Shown here: positions 7,668 through 15,239 of the stretch, in pieces
Position numbering within the stretch: the first letter of the stretch is position 1
How the letters are laid out: each line of letters opens with the position of its first letter
Source: JANNPJ01 sp965200525
Lineage (GTDB): Bacteria > Actinomycetota > Actinomycetes > Actinomycetales > Kineosporiaceae
Direction of reading: 5' to 3'
Length of the DNA: 64,000 nucleotides
Assembly (NCBI GenBank): GCA_965200525.1
Contig: OZ241368.1
Location: 5,890,001-5,954,000 of the forward strand
The notes under the pieces: generated by a model
Databases searched by the model: none
Told to the model about the DNA's origin: nothing
What the model saw: only the letters and a program-made list of their open reading frames with translations
Made by a program: the position numbers and the translations under genes

Positions 7668-9584
7668 TTACTTCCAGTTGGTGCTGGCCCACAGCTTCGA
7701 GGCCCAGCCGCCGTCCGAGTTGGTCACCGGCCCGCCCCACGAGCCGCCGGCCCAGGTCCGTCCCGACCAGGTCCGTCCGGCCCAGGTCCGGCCGCTCCAC
7801 GGGTTGCCGGACCAGCTCGCGGCCGTCCAGTTCGTCGACGTCCAGACCCGGTTGCCCCAGGCCTTGGCGGCCGTGGTCGAGCCGTCGTAGACGAATCCGG
7901 AACCGATCCAGTAGTTGCCGTTGATCGCGCCGGTGTTCGCGCTCCAGTTCAGCCGCTGCTCGGCCAGGGTGGCGTGGGCCGCGGTGTTCCAGTTGACCCC
8001 GAAGATGTCGGTCTCGCCGCTGAGCGTCTTGCCGTCGATCGAGACCGACTTGGTGCCCCGGGCCGCCTGCAGGCTGCCGGTGCCGGTCGCGGTCTGGGTG
8101 GTCATGCCCAGGGCCGAGGCCGCCGCCCCGCTGGAGGCCGGCAGGGCCGCCGCGGCCGCCTTCTGCAGGTTGATCTCGCCGCGCCCCTCGTAGGACTCGG
8201 TCGAGGTGCCGACCTGGCTGGTGTTCTGCTCCAGCAGGGCCTGGATCTGCAGCCCGGTCGCGTTCGGGTACTTCTGGAAGAGCAGCGCGGCGGCCCCGCT
8301 GACCACGGCGGCGGCCTGCGACGTCCCGCTGCCCCGGATGAAGGCGTTGTTCTCGCCGAGCGTGGCCGTCGGGTACTGCAGGGCGATGGCCGAGCCCGGG
8401 TCCGAGGCCGAGACGATGCCGACGCCGGGCGCCACCAGGTCGGGGCTTCGGGTCACGTTCTTGGTCGCGTCGCTGTGCTGGGAGAAGCTCGGCACCGCGT
8501 CGTCGGTGGTGGCCGCGGTGCCCTTGGTGTCGACGGCGCCGACGGCCAGCACGTGCGGGTTGTAGGCCGGGTCGGCCAGGCCGACCGACGAGTCGCCGTC
8601 GTTGCCGGCCGCGCCGACCACCAGGATGCCGTCCCGGGTGGCCACCTCCGCCGCCTGGGAGAGCGGGTCGATCTGCCACGCCTGGCCGCTGTCGGTGCCG
8701 AAGGACAGGTTCAGCACCCGGATGTTCAGCAGGCTGTCGGCGCCCTGGTTGTCGCGGTTCTGCACCACCCAGTCGATCGCCGCGATCAGCTGCGAGACGT
8801 CGACCGAGCCGTCGGCCGAGCCGACCTTGATGCTGACGATCCGCGAGTCGGGGGCCATCCCGTAGAAGTGGGTGCTGTCGGCCGCATAGGTGGCCCCGGA
8901 GGCCTTCGAGGTCTCCCGGCCGGCGATGATGCTGCCCATCGCCGTGCCGTGGCCGAAGCTGTCCAGGTAGCGCAGGTTCGAGGCCTGCCCCTCGAAGGAC
9001 AGGTCCGGGCCGAGCAGCACCTTGGTGTCGCGGGCGTTCGAGCCGCCCGCCACCGGCGGGGTCAGCGACGCCACCGGGCTGACCCCGGTGTCGATCATCG
9101 CCACGTCGACCCCGGCCCCGGTCCAGCCCTGGTTCCAGAGGGCCTGGGCCTGGGTCAGCTTGGTGACGTTGGTCATCGAGCCGGGCTGGCTCGCGGCGTC
9201 GAAGCCGAGCGACAGCGGGTGGGCCTTGGCGTCGAGGGTGACCGCCCGGACGCCGAACAGCTTGCCGATCTTGGCCGCGCCCCGCGGGCTGAGGGTGGCC
9301 ACCAGCATGCCGATCGACGGCTGGGTCGAGGTGACCCGGCCGCCGGCGGCGGTGACCGCCTTGCGGACGGCGCGCATCACGTCGGACCGGGCCGGGGCCA
9401 CGGTCAGCTGGATGATGTAGGTCGCGGAGGCCGAGGTCCGGCTCGCGGCGACCGTAGGGGTCGGAGCCGGCGCCACGGTCGCGTCAGCGGCCGTGGGCAG
9501 GCCCAGGGCGACGGCGGTGACTGCGGCCGCCGTGGCCATGGCATGGATGAAGCGGCGACGTCGCCAACCGGTGTGACTACTCAT
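7668..9584 (-). CDS. secreted S8 subtilisin-like protease with Trp-pentad tail
   Basis: Exported serine protease of 638 aa. The signal peptide (residues ~1-35) starts with WRRRRFIHAM, which looks Tat-like. Residues ~50-120 resemble an I9-type inhibitor propeptide. The catalytic domain carries Asp165 (VAMIDTGV), His212 (FGHGTAMGS), oxyanion Asn328 (AAGNDGD) and Ser422 (GSGTSQAAAV). The last ~65 residues contain 12 Trp. Nine of them stand exactly five residues apart (W-GNRV-W-TSTN-W-TAAS-W and so on), including SGRT/AGRT repeats, and three more follow near the end. The tail may bind the cell surface or be removed on maturation (inference). Expression is from its own minus-strand promoter. Substrate unknown. 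Confidence 0.93.
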   Translation of the reverse strand: MSSHTGWRRRRFIHAMATAAAVTAVALGLPTAADATVAPAPTPTVAASRTSASATYIIQLTVAPARSDVMRAVRKAVTAAGGRVTSTQPSIGMLVATLSPRGAAKIGKLFGVRAVTLDAKAHPLSLGFDAASQPGSMTNVTKLTQAQALWNQGWTGAGVDVAMIDTGVSPVASLTPPVAGGSNARDTKVLLGPDLSFEGQASNLRYLDSFGHGTAMGSIIAGRETSKASGATYAADSTHFYGMAPDSRIVSIKVGSADGSVDVSQLIAAIDWVVQNRDNQGADSLLNIRVLNLSFGTDSGQAWQIDPLSQAAEVATRDGILVVGAAGNDGDSSVGLADPAYNPHVLAVGAVDTKGTAATTDDAVPSFSQHSDATKNVTRSPDLVAPGVGIVSASDPGSAIALQYPTATLGENNAFIRGSGTSQAAAVVSGAAALLFQKYPNATGLQIQALLEQNTSQVGTSTESYEGRGEINLQKAAAAALPASSGAAASALGMTTQTATGTGSLQAARGTKSVSIDGKTLSGETDIFGVNWNTAAHATLAEQRLNWSANTGAINGNYWIGSGFVYDGSTTAAKAWGNRVWTSTNWTAASWSGNPWSGRTWAGRTWSGRTWAGGSWGGPVTNSDGGWASKLWASTNWK

Positions 9585-9726
9585 GTGAAGGACTACATCA
9601 CTCGTTGTAGTCGCTCGTCAGTACCGGAAAGCCGGAACCACCCGATCGGACGCCGCTCCCCTCGCCCTGCGTCGCCCTCCTCAAGACCGGCTCAAGATGG
9701 GCTCACGGGGGCAACGTCACAACCGA

Positions 9727-9752
9727 TTCCCCGGAATCTCCGTTCCGGGGAA
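9727..9752. repeat. perfect inverted repeat, possible operator
   Basis: TTCCCCGGAA (9727-9736) and TTCCGGGGAA (9743-9752) form a perfect 10-bp inverted repeat with a 6-nt gap. It lies in the intergenic space between the divergent subtilase and riboflavin genes, about 75 bp before the FMN aptamer. There is no U-tract, so an operator is as likely as a terminator. Nothing else coding is seen in 9585-9825. Confidence 0.4.
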
Positions 9753-9825
9753 CAACATCGAGGTGGCAGACTGTTCACGAAACGAACCAGTAATCAGGCA
9801 ACAGCCTGAGCAATACGACAGCAAT

Positions 9826-9952
9826 GCGTGCTCCGGGGTCGGTGCAATTCCGAGCCGGCGGTTACAGTCCGCGACCCGACCACAGCCAGTGGCCGGTTGA
9901 CCTGGTGAAACTCCAGGACCGACGGTGAAAGTCCGGATGGGAGGCAGCACGC
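9826..9952 (+). promoter_or_regulatory. FMN riboswitch (RFN element)
   Basis: Canonical RFN aptamer. P1 is formed by GCGTGCT (9826-9832) and AGCACGC (9946-9952). Conserved blocks are GGTCGGTGCAATTCCGA, GCGGTTACAGTCCGCGACCC, CCTGGTGAAACTCCAGGACC, and GACGGTGAAAGTCCGGATGG. The variable P3/P4 region is short. It controls the ribE-ribBA-ribH operon, whose first start codon lies 118 nt downstream. A TACGAC -10-like box at 9814-9819 would start the transcript close to P1. Confidence 0.97.
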
Positions 9953-10033
9953 GGCGGTGCCTGTCACCCCGCCTATTGCGGGATGTCCGGGAGCCGCTGT
10001 CCGATGAGTACGGCTTTCTGCCGTGCCGTCGAA

Positions 10034-10069
10034 GACCCCCGGAGCCGCCGACGGCGCGCCAGGAGGGTC
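10034..10069 (+). promoter_or_regulatory. possible SD-sequestering hairpin of ribE
   Basis: GACCC at 10034-10038 can pair with GGGTC at 10065-10069, which includes part of the AGGAGGG ribosome binding site of ribE. An inner GC-rich stem (CCGCC/GGCG) can extend it. This is consistent with translational control by the upstream FMN aptamer. Pairing was judged by eye, not folded. Confidence 0.4.
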
Positions 10070-10070
10070 A

Positions 10071-10691
10071 ATGTTCACCGGCATCATCGAAGAGCTCGGC
10101 CAGGTGGTCGAACTCGTTCCGGGCCAGGATTCCGCCCGGGTCACCGTTCGCGGGCCAGTGGTCACCGCGGACGCCGTCCCCGGCGCGTCGATCGCCGTCA
10201 ACGGCGTCTGTCTGACCGTCGTCGACCTGGCCGGTGACACCTTCACCGCCGACGTCATGGCCCAGACCCTGGCTCTGTCCTCCCTGGTCACCGCCGCCCC
10301 CGGGGTGCCGGTCAACCTGGAGCGACCGGTTCCGGCCGGCGGCCGGCTCGGCGGGCACATCGTGCAGGGCCATGTGGACGGCACCGGGACCGTGATCGAG
10401 CGGGTCCCGGGCGACGGCTGGGAGCTGGTCCGGGTCGCCGTTCCGGCCGCTCTGGCCCGTTATGTCGTGGCTCAGGGATCGATCGCGATCGACGGGGTGT
10501 CGCTGACCGTCGCCGAGCTCACCGACCAGCCCGAGGGCGGCACCGTCGTCACCGTCTCCCTGATCCCCGAGACGCTCACCCGAACCACGCTCGGCCACCG
10601 TGAGATCGGTGAATGGGTCAATCTGGAGGTCGATGTGCTGGCCAAGTACGTGGAGAGACTGACCGTCACCAGCCCGGTGGGTGCCCGATGA
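10071..10691 (+). CDS. ribE: riboflavin synthase, alpha subunit
   Basis: Catalyses dismutation of two 6,7-dimethyl-8-ribityllumazine molecules to riboflavin. It is 206 aa with two lumazine-binding repeats. The first starts with the family signature MFTGIIEELGQV; the second begins near HIVQGHVDGTG. ATG 10071 is chosen over an upstream in-frame start because it gives the signature N-terminus and follows AGGAGGG. First gene of the FMN-riboswitch operon; its stop overlaps ribBA by ATGA. Confidence 0.96.
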   Translation: MFTGIIEELGQVVELVPGQDSARVTVRGPVVTADAVPGASIAVNGVCLTVVDLAGDTFTADVMAQTLALSSLVTAAPGVPVNLERPVPAGGRLGGHIVQGHVDGTGTVIERVPGDGWELVRVAVPAALARYVVAQGSIAIDGVSLTVAELTDQPEGGTVVTVSLIPETLTRTTLGHREIGEWVNLEVDVLAKYVERLTVTSPVGAR

Positions 10692-11998
10692 GCGCGCTGC
10701 AGGTCCACGACACGGTCCAGGACGACGGGCCGGACTGGACCGGAGCCGTCGTCCCGCTGGACACGGTGTCCGAGGCCCTGGCCGCGCTGCGGGCCGGCCG
10801 GCCGGTGATCGTGGCCGACGACGCCGACCGGGAGAACGAGGGCGACATCATCCTGGCCGCGGTGAGCGCCACCCCGGAGTGGATCGGCTGGACCGTGCGG
10901 CACACCTCGGGCGTGCTCTGCGCCCCGATGCCGGACGAGCTGGCCGACAAGCTCGGCCTGCCCCCGATGGTGGCCGACAACCAGGACCCGCGCCGGACCG
11001 CGTACACCGTGTCGGTGGACGCCGCGACCGGCGTCACCACCGGGATCAGCGCCGCCGACCGGGCCACGACCGTGCGGCTGCTGGCCGATCCGGACACCGT
11101 GGCTGGCGACCTGATCCGGCCCGGGCACATCTTTCCGCTGCGGGCCCGGCCCGGTGGCGTGCTGGAGCGGGCCGGTCACACCGAGGCCGCGGTCGACCTG
11201 TGCCGGCTGGCCGGCCTGCCCCCGGTCGGAGTGATCGCCGAGGTGGTCGAGGACGCCGGCCCGGTGATGCGCCTGCCCGGCCTACGAGCCCTGGCCGACG
11301 CCCACAACCTGCCCCTGATCAGCGTGGCCGACCTGGCCGACTTCCGCCGCCGGCACCCGGACGGCCTGCCCGCCGAGGCGCCCGCGGCCGAGCCGGCCCG
11401 GGTCCAGCGGGTGGCCGAGAGCCGGCTGCCGACCCGGCACGGCGAGTTCCGCGCCATCGCCTACCGCGACCTGCTGACCGGCCACGAGCACATCGCCCTG
11501 GTTTCGGGCACCCCGGCCGGGCACGGGGCCCTGGTCCGGGTGCACTCGGAGTGCCTGACCGGGGACGCCTTCGGCTCCGCCCGATGCGACTGCGGGCCGC
11601 AGCTCGACGCCGCCCTGGACGCCGTGGCCGCCGAGGGCGGAGCCGTCGTCTACCTGCGCGGGCACGAGGGCCGAGGGATCGGCCTGCTGGCCAAGCTCAC
11701 CGCCTACCAGTTGCAGGACGCGGGCCTGGACACGGTCGCGGCCAACACGGCCCAGGGGCTGCCGGTGGACGCGCGGGAGTACGGCGCCGCGGCGGCCGTC
11801 CTCGACGACCTCGGCCTGGACGACGTCCGGCTGCTGACCAACAACCCGGCCAAGGTGACCGGTCTGGCCGAGCACGGGGTGACGACGTCCGAGCGGGTGC
11901 CCCTGCAGGTCGGCCAGACCCCGGACAACCGCAATTACCTGACCGCGAAGCGGGACCTGATGGGTCACCAGCTGGACATGAGTGAAGGAGTTCGATGA
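10688..11998 (+). CDS. ribBA: bifunctional DHBP synthase / GTP cyclohydrolase II
   Basis: Supplies both precursors of riboflavin: 3,4-dihydroxy-2-butanone 4-phosphate from ribulose-5-phosphate (N-terminal half) and the pyrimidine from GTP (C-terminal half). It is 436 aa. The DHBP synthase domain shows DDADRENEGD (residues 44-53) and RHTSGVLCAPM. The cyclohydrolase domain shows HSECLTGDAFGSARCDCG with the zinc cysteines, and LRGHEGRGIGLL. Both halves look intact. Start and stop overlap the neighbouring genes. Confidence 0.97.
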   Translation: MSALQVHDTVQDDGPDWTGAVVPLDTVSEALAALRAGRPVIVADDADRENEGDIILAAVSATPEWIGWTVRHTSGVLCAPMPDELADKLGLPPMVADNQDPRRTAYTVSVDAATGVTTGISAADRATTVRLLADPDTVAGDLIRPGHIFPLRARPGGVLERAGHTEAAVDLCRLAGLPPVGVIAEVVEDAGPVMRLPGLRALADAHNLPLISVADLADFRRRHPDGLPAEAPAAEPARVQRVAESRLPTRHGEFRAIAYRDLLTGHEHIALVSGTPAGHGALVRVHSECLTGDAFGSARCDCGPQLDAALDAVAAEGGAVVYLRGHEGRGIGLLAKLTAYQLQDAGLDTVAANTAQGLPVDAREYGAAAAVLDDLGLDDVRLLTNNPAKVTGLAEHGVTTSERVPLQVGQTPDNRNYLTAKRDLMGHQLDMSEGVR

Positions 11999-12489
11999 GC
12001 GGCGACGGCGCTCCCACGGTGTCGGTGGACGGCACCCATCTGAGGGTCGGCCTGGTCTACGCGGCCTGGCACGAGCAGGTGATGAGCGGGCTGGTGGCCG
12101 GGGCCCGGCGGGCCCTGGACGAGGCCGGGGTGGCCGAAGTGGTCGAGATCGCGGTCCCCGGCAGCTTCGAGCTGCCGGTGGCGGCGGCCCGGCTGGCGGC
12201 GTCCGGGCTGGATGCGGTGGTCGCCCTCGGGGTCGTGATCCGGGGCGGGACGCCGCACTTCGAGTACGTCTGCGCCGGCACCACCCAGGGCCTGGTCGAG
12301 ATCACCGTGCGGACCGGTATCCCGGTCGGGTTCGGCCTGCTGACCTGCGACACCGTGGAGCAGGCCCTGGCCCGCTCGGGCGGGCCGGACGCCAAGGAGG
12401 ACAAGGGCTTCGAGGCGGCCACGGCGGCCGTGGCCGCCGCCGCCGCGCTCCGTGGCCTGCCGCTGCCGGCCATGGCCGAGTTCGCCTGA
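11995..12489 (+). CDS. ribH: 6,7-dimethyl-8-ribityllumazine synthase
   Basis: Condenses the pyrimidine diamine with DHBP to form lumazine, the substrate of RibE. It is 164 aa. The substrate-binding segment GSFELPVAA and the motif VVIRGGTPHFEYVC are present, the latter with the catalytic His. A GAAGGAG precedes ATG 11995, which also overlaps the ribBA stop. Last riboflavin gene here. The deaminase/reductase ribD is not in this operon and must be elsewhere. Confidence 0.96.
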   Translation: MSGDGAPTVSVDGTHLRVGLVYAAWHEQVMSGLVAGARRALDEAGVAEVVEIAVPGSFELPVAAARLAASGLDAVVALGVVIRGGTPHFEYVCAGTTQGLVEITVRTGIPVGFGLLTCDTVEQALARSGGPDAKEDKGFEAATAAVAAAAALRGLPLPAMAEFA

Positions 12490-12498
12490 GCCAGCCTT

Positions 12499-12504
12499 TA
12501 GTCT
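12499..12504 (+). promoter_or_regulatory. hisE -10 box, leaderless promoter
   Basis: TAGTCT ends 6 nt before GTG 12511 with no Shine-Dalgarno between, so hisE appears to have its own start independent of the FMN-controlled operon. Confidence 0.6.
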
Positions 12505-12510
12505 GGCCCG

Positions 12511-12774
12511 GTGAAGACGTTTGAGGGCTTGTTCGCCGAGTTGACCGAGCGCGCCACCAGCCGGCCGGAGGGTTCGGGCACGGTGGCCCAGCTCGACGCC
12601 GGGGTGCACGCGATCGGCAAGAAGGTGGTCGAGGAGGCGGCCGAGGTCTGGATGGCGGCCGAGTACGAGTCCACCGACCGGACCGCCGAGGAGATCTCCC
12701 AGCTCCTGTACCACCTGCAGGTGCTGATGATCGCCCGCGGGCTGCAGCTGGACGACGTCTACAAGCATCTGTGA
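12511..12774 (+). CDS. hisE: phosphoribosyl-ATP pyrophosphatase
   Basis: Second step of histidine synthesis: hydrolyses PR-ATP to PR-AMP, which HisI (25.99 kb in this window) then opens. It is 87 aa, a MazG-fold helical protein. KKVVEEAAEVWMAAE carries the Glu metal ligands and EEISQLLYHLQVLM the second helix. Stop overlaps the next gene by GTGA. In many actinobacteria hisG follows directly; it does not here. Confidence 0.95.
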   Translation: MKTFEGLFAELTERATSRPEGSGTVAQLDAGVHAIGKKVVEEAAEVWMAAEYESTDRTAEEISQLLYHLQVLMIARGLQLDDVYKHL

Positions 12775-13214
12775 ACCGCGACGAACTGCACCAGCCGTTC
12801 CGGTCCCGGCGCGGGCGGCTGGTCGGCTGGATCGCGGCCGTCGGCGTCTCCGGGGCGCTGCTGCTGATCGCGGTGCTGCTGCCGTGGTCCGGGCCGAGCG
12901 CGGTCGGCTGGTACGACCGGGTCGGCTTCCTGGCCGTCAGCGGGTTCCTGTTCTGGGGCTTGTCCCGGTTCGCGCTGGTCGCGGCCGACCCCTCGGAGGC
13001 CGGCTTGACCGTGCGCAACCTGCTGCTCACCCGCCGCCTGGAGTGGGCCGAGGTGGTCGGGATCCGTTACGGCAGTGGGGATTCGTGGGTCAGCCTGGAC
13101 CTGTCCGACGGCGACACGCTGGCCGTGATGGCGATCCAGCGGGCCGACGGTGAGCAGGCGACCAAGGAGGCCGGCCGGCTGGCCACCCTGATCGCCCTGC
13201 ACACCCCGCGCTGA
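12771..13214 (+). CDS. PH-domain membrane protein
   Basis: 147 aa with two hydrophobic segments (about residues 18-40 and 48-68), then a short beta-rich bacterial PH-like domain (LTVRNLLLTRRLEWAEVVGI onward). Such proteins are often encoded next to hisE/hisG in actinobacteria, but their role is unknown. GTG 12771 overlaps the hisE stop, so the two are probably co-translated. No catalytic motif is visible. Confidence 0.8.
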   Translation: MNRDELHQPFRSRRGRLVGWIAAVGVSGALLLIAVLLPWSGPSAVGWYDRVGFLAVSGFLFWGLSRFALVAADPSEAGLTVRNLLLTRRLEWAEVVGIRYGSGDSWVSLDLSDGDTLAVMAIQRADGEQATKEAGRLATLIALHTPR

Positions 13215-13247
13215 GCCCGGCTCACCCCGCGGCTGAGTGGGTCGGGC

Positions 13248-14030
13248 CTACTTGGCCGCGGCGGCGGCCGCGTCGATGGCCGCCTTGACCCCGGCGGCGG
13301 TCAGGTCCGGCTGCTGCTGCCCGTCGACCGTCGTCATCGGCTGCTTGCCGTTCACGAACAGCGTCGGCGTGCCGGTCACCTTGGCCAGCGACGAGGCCTG
13401 GGTGACCTTGACCGTCCAGCCCTGGTAGCTCTCGTCGTTCACCGCCGTGGTGACCGCCGCCCTGGGCGCGCCGGCCTGGACGGCCAGCGCGATCAGGGTC
13501 TTGTCTTCGAGCCCGGCGGTGCCCTCGTCGGGTTGGTTGGTGAACAGAAGCTTGTGGAACTCGGCCCCGGCCGAGGGATCACTGCTCACCACCGCGGCGA
13601 AGGCGTTCAGGGCCCGGGTCGAGTAGTTCGTGCTCGAGTTGCGGTCCAGGATCGAGATCGGGCGGTACTGGATCTTCACCGTGCCCGCCTTCACGTATTC
13701 GTCGAGCTGGGCGCTGTTCTGCTGCTCGAAGTTCCTGCAGATCGGGCACTGGAAGTCCTCGTAGGCGACCATCGTGACCGGGGCGTCGGCCTGGCCGACG
13801 ACGAACGAGTTGTTGCTGTCGAACCCGGTCGGGGTCAGGCCCTGATTGATCGCGGCATCGTGCCGGTCGGCCTGGACCACGATGAAGATCGCGATGGCCG
13901 CGATCAGCACGCCCAGCACGCCGGAGCCGACGATCACCGAACGCCGCCGGGCCTCCCGCCGGGCGGCCGCGGCCCGCATTGCCGCCGCTTTCTGCTGCCG
14001 GTCCTCCCGGCCCGACCTGCCACTGCTCAC
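13248..14030 (-). CDS. DsbA-like thioredoxin-fold protein, membrane-anchored
   Basis: Probable extracytoplasmic thiol:disulfide oxidoreductase, 260 aa. A charged cytoplasmic tail (residues 1-30), one membrane helix (about 31-52), then a thioredoxin_4/DsbA domain with active site Cys95-Pro-Ile-Cys98 and the cis-Pro loop GTPTLFVNGK. The neighbouring MauE/DoxX gene may encode the membrane partner that re-oxidises it (inference from the recurrent pairing of these families). GTG 14030 is the best supported start. The C-terminus is Ala-rich. Confidence 0.9.
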   Translation of the reverse strand: MSSGRSGREDRQQKAAAMRAAAARREARRRSVIVGSGVLGVLIAAIAIFIVVQADRHDAAINQGLTPTGFDSNNSFVVGQADAPVTMVAYEDFQCPICRNFEQQNSAQLDEYVKAGTVKIQYRPISILDRNSSTNYSTRALNAFAAVVSSDPSAGAEFHKLLFTNQPDEGTAGLEDKTLIALAVQAGAPRAAVTTAVNDESYQGWTVKVTQASSLAKVTGTPTLFVNGKQPMTTVDGQQQPDLTAAGVKAAIDAAAAAAK

Positions 14031-14076
14031 GTCTGGAACTCCGCTCTAGAGGTCATCCGTCGTCTCATTCGTCGTC

Positions 14077-14616
14077 TCATTCGTCATCCCGGTCGTCGTC
14101 CGGGTCGTCGTCGTAGTCGTCCTCGACCCGCAGGCCGAGGGAGGAATCGAGCGACCACCGGCTGGCCGGCCGCCGCAGCAGCCAGGCGCAGGCCAGAATC
14201 AGGACGGCGTTGAGGACGAGCTCGCGGATGTAACCGGGCACCGGGTGGGGGTTGGCGCCGTCGTTGCCGAAGCAGCCGCAGTGGATCTCCAGCCCTCGGG
14301 TCCAGGCCGAGGAGACCCCGATGATGAAGGCCACGCACAACGGCACGGTGACCGCCGCCGCGACCCGGGTCAGCAGGCCGGTCAGCAGCAGGGCGGCCAG
14401 GGCCAGCTCGAGCACCGGCAGGCCCCGGCCCACGGTCGGCACCAGCGACTCGGGCAGCAGGTCGTAGGCCCGCACCGTGCGCACGGTGCCCTCGATGTCG
14501 ACCACCTTGGTCCAGCCCGAGACGGCGAACACCGCCCCTACGACCAGCCGCGCCCCGGTCGAGACGAGGCGCGGGTCGGCAAAACGGGACATCGTCGTCG
14601 GACCCCCAAGCGGCAC
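14077..14616 (-). CDS. MauE/DoxX family membrane protein
   Basis: Polytopic membrane protein of 179 aa with about four helices. The family motif HCGCFG follows the second helix pair and could be redox-active. The C-terminal tail is strikingly acidic, mostly Asp in the last 18 residues. The start is set at GTG 14616 rather than ATG 14592 because a TAAGCT box ends exactly 7 nt before it on the minus strand. It lies directly upstream of the DsbA-like gene on the same strand, suggesting a shared disulfide role. Confidence 0.85.
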   Translation of the reverse strand: MPLGGPTTMSRFADPRLVSTGARLVVGAVFAVSGWTKVVDIEGTVRTVRAYDLLPESLVPTVGRGLPVLELALAALLLTGLLTRVAAAVTVPLCVAFIIGVSSAWTRGLEIHCGCFGNDGANPHPVPGYIRELVLNAVLILACAWLLRRPASRWSLDSSLGLRVEDDYDDDPDDDRDDE

Positions 14617-14621
14617 GGCGG

Positions 14622-15215
14622 TCAGCTTAGGCCCGGTTCCTGTGTACGGATGATCAGGTCGGCCGCCGCGCGCGGGTCGTCGTCGCCGGCCAGCAGGCGC
14701 TGCTCCTGATCGGCCCAGCGCCGCCAGTGCGGCCGATAGGTGTCGCCGTCCCGGGCCATCGCCCGAGCGAACCGGACCGGTTCCGGGGCCTCGAGGTAGA
14801 CCACCAGCGAGAGGTAGGGCCGGCCCGACCGGCTGCCGGCCCCGACCCCCTCCACGATCAGAACCTCCGACTCCGGGACGTCGACCGGTCCGGCCCGGTA
14901 CTCGCCGCGGGCCCAGTCGTAGCGCCGGTACCGGGCCGGCCGGCCGGCGGCCAGCGGCGCCAGCACCCATTCGTGCAGCCGGGCCACCCCGTCGGACAGC
15001 CCGTCCCAGCCCGGGTAGAGATCCTCAACCGCGACCAGTGGCGGGCTCGGGTCGAGCGCGGCCCGGACGGCTCGGGCCAGAGTGGACTTGCCCGACCCGC
15101 TGCGGCCGTCGATCGCGAGCACCTTGGTCCGCCCGGCCCGGGTCGGCGCGGCGGCCAGGCGATCGACGATCCGGCGGACCGTGTCGTCCGGCCAGGGCGA
15201 CCTCGGTCCGTTCAC
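14622..15215 (-). CDS. uridine kinase-like P-loop protein
   Basis: 197 aa with a clear Walker A, DGRSGSGKST (residues ~36-45), inside the nucleoside-kinase-like N-terminus KVLAIDGRSGSGKSTLARAV. VAVEDLYPGW is the counterpart of the uridine kinase DxFY substrate loop, and SEVLIVEGVGAG resembles the Walker-B-like strand. A nucleoside or small-molecule kinase is likely; the substrate is not defined. GTG 15215 is preceded by TAGTCT 7 nt upstream. The promoter is shared face-to-face with hisF. Confidence 0.85.
   Translation of the reverse strand: MNGPRSPWPDDTVRRIVDRLAAAPTRAGRTKVLAIDGRSGSGKSTLARAVRAALDPSPPLVAVEDLYPGWDGLSDGVARLHEWVLAPLAAGRPARYRRYDWARGEYRAGPVDVPESEVLIVEGVGAGSRSGRPYLSLVVYLEAPEPVRFARAMARDGDTYRPHWRRWADQEQRLLAGDDDPRAAADLIIRTQEPGLS
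14624..14629 (-). promoter_or_regulatory. MauE-gene -10 box, leaderless promoter
   Basis: On the minus strand TAAGCT (14629-14624) ends 7 nt before GTG 14616. It overlaps the last codons of the upstream kinase gene. Confidence 0.5.
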
Positions 15216-15222
15216 CGCCCGG

Positions 15223-15232
15223 AGACTACGCT
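15223..15232. promoter_or_regulatory. overlapping divergent -10 boxes of hisF and kinase gene
   Basis: The 10-mer AGACTACGCT reads as TACGCT on the plus strand (15227-15232, 7 nt before hisF GTG 15240) and TAGTCT on the minus strand (15228-15223, 7 nt before kinase GTG 15215). The two -10 elements share the central TA. Confidence 0.6.
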
Positions 15233-15239
15233 GGCGTCC

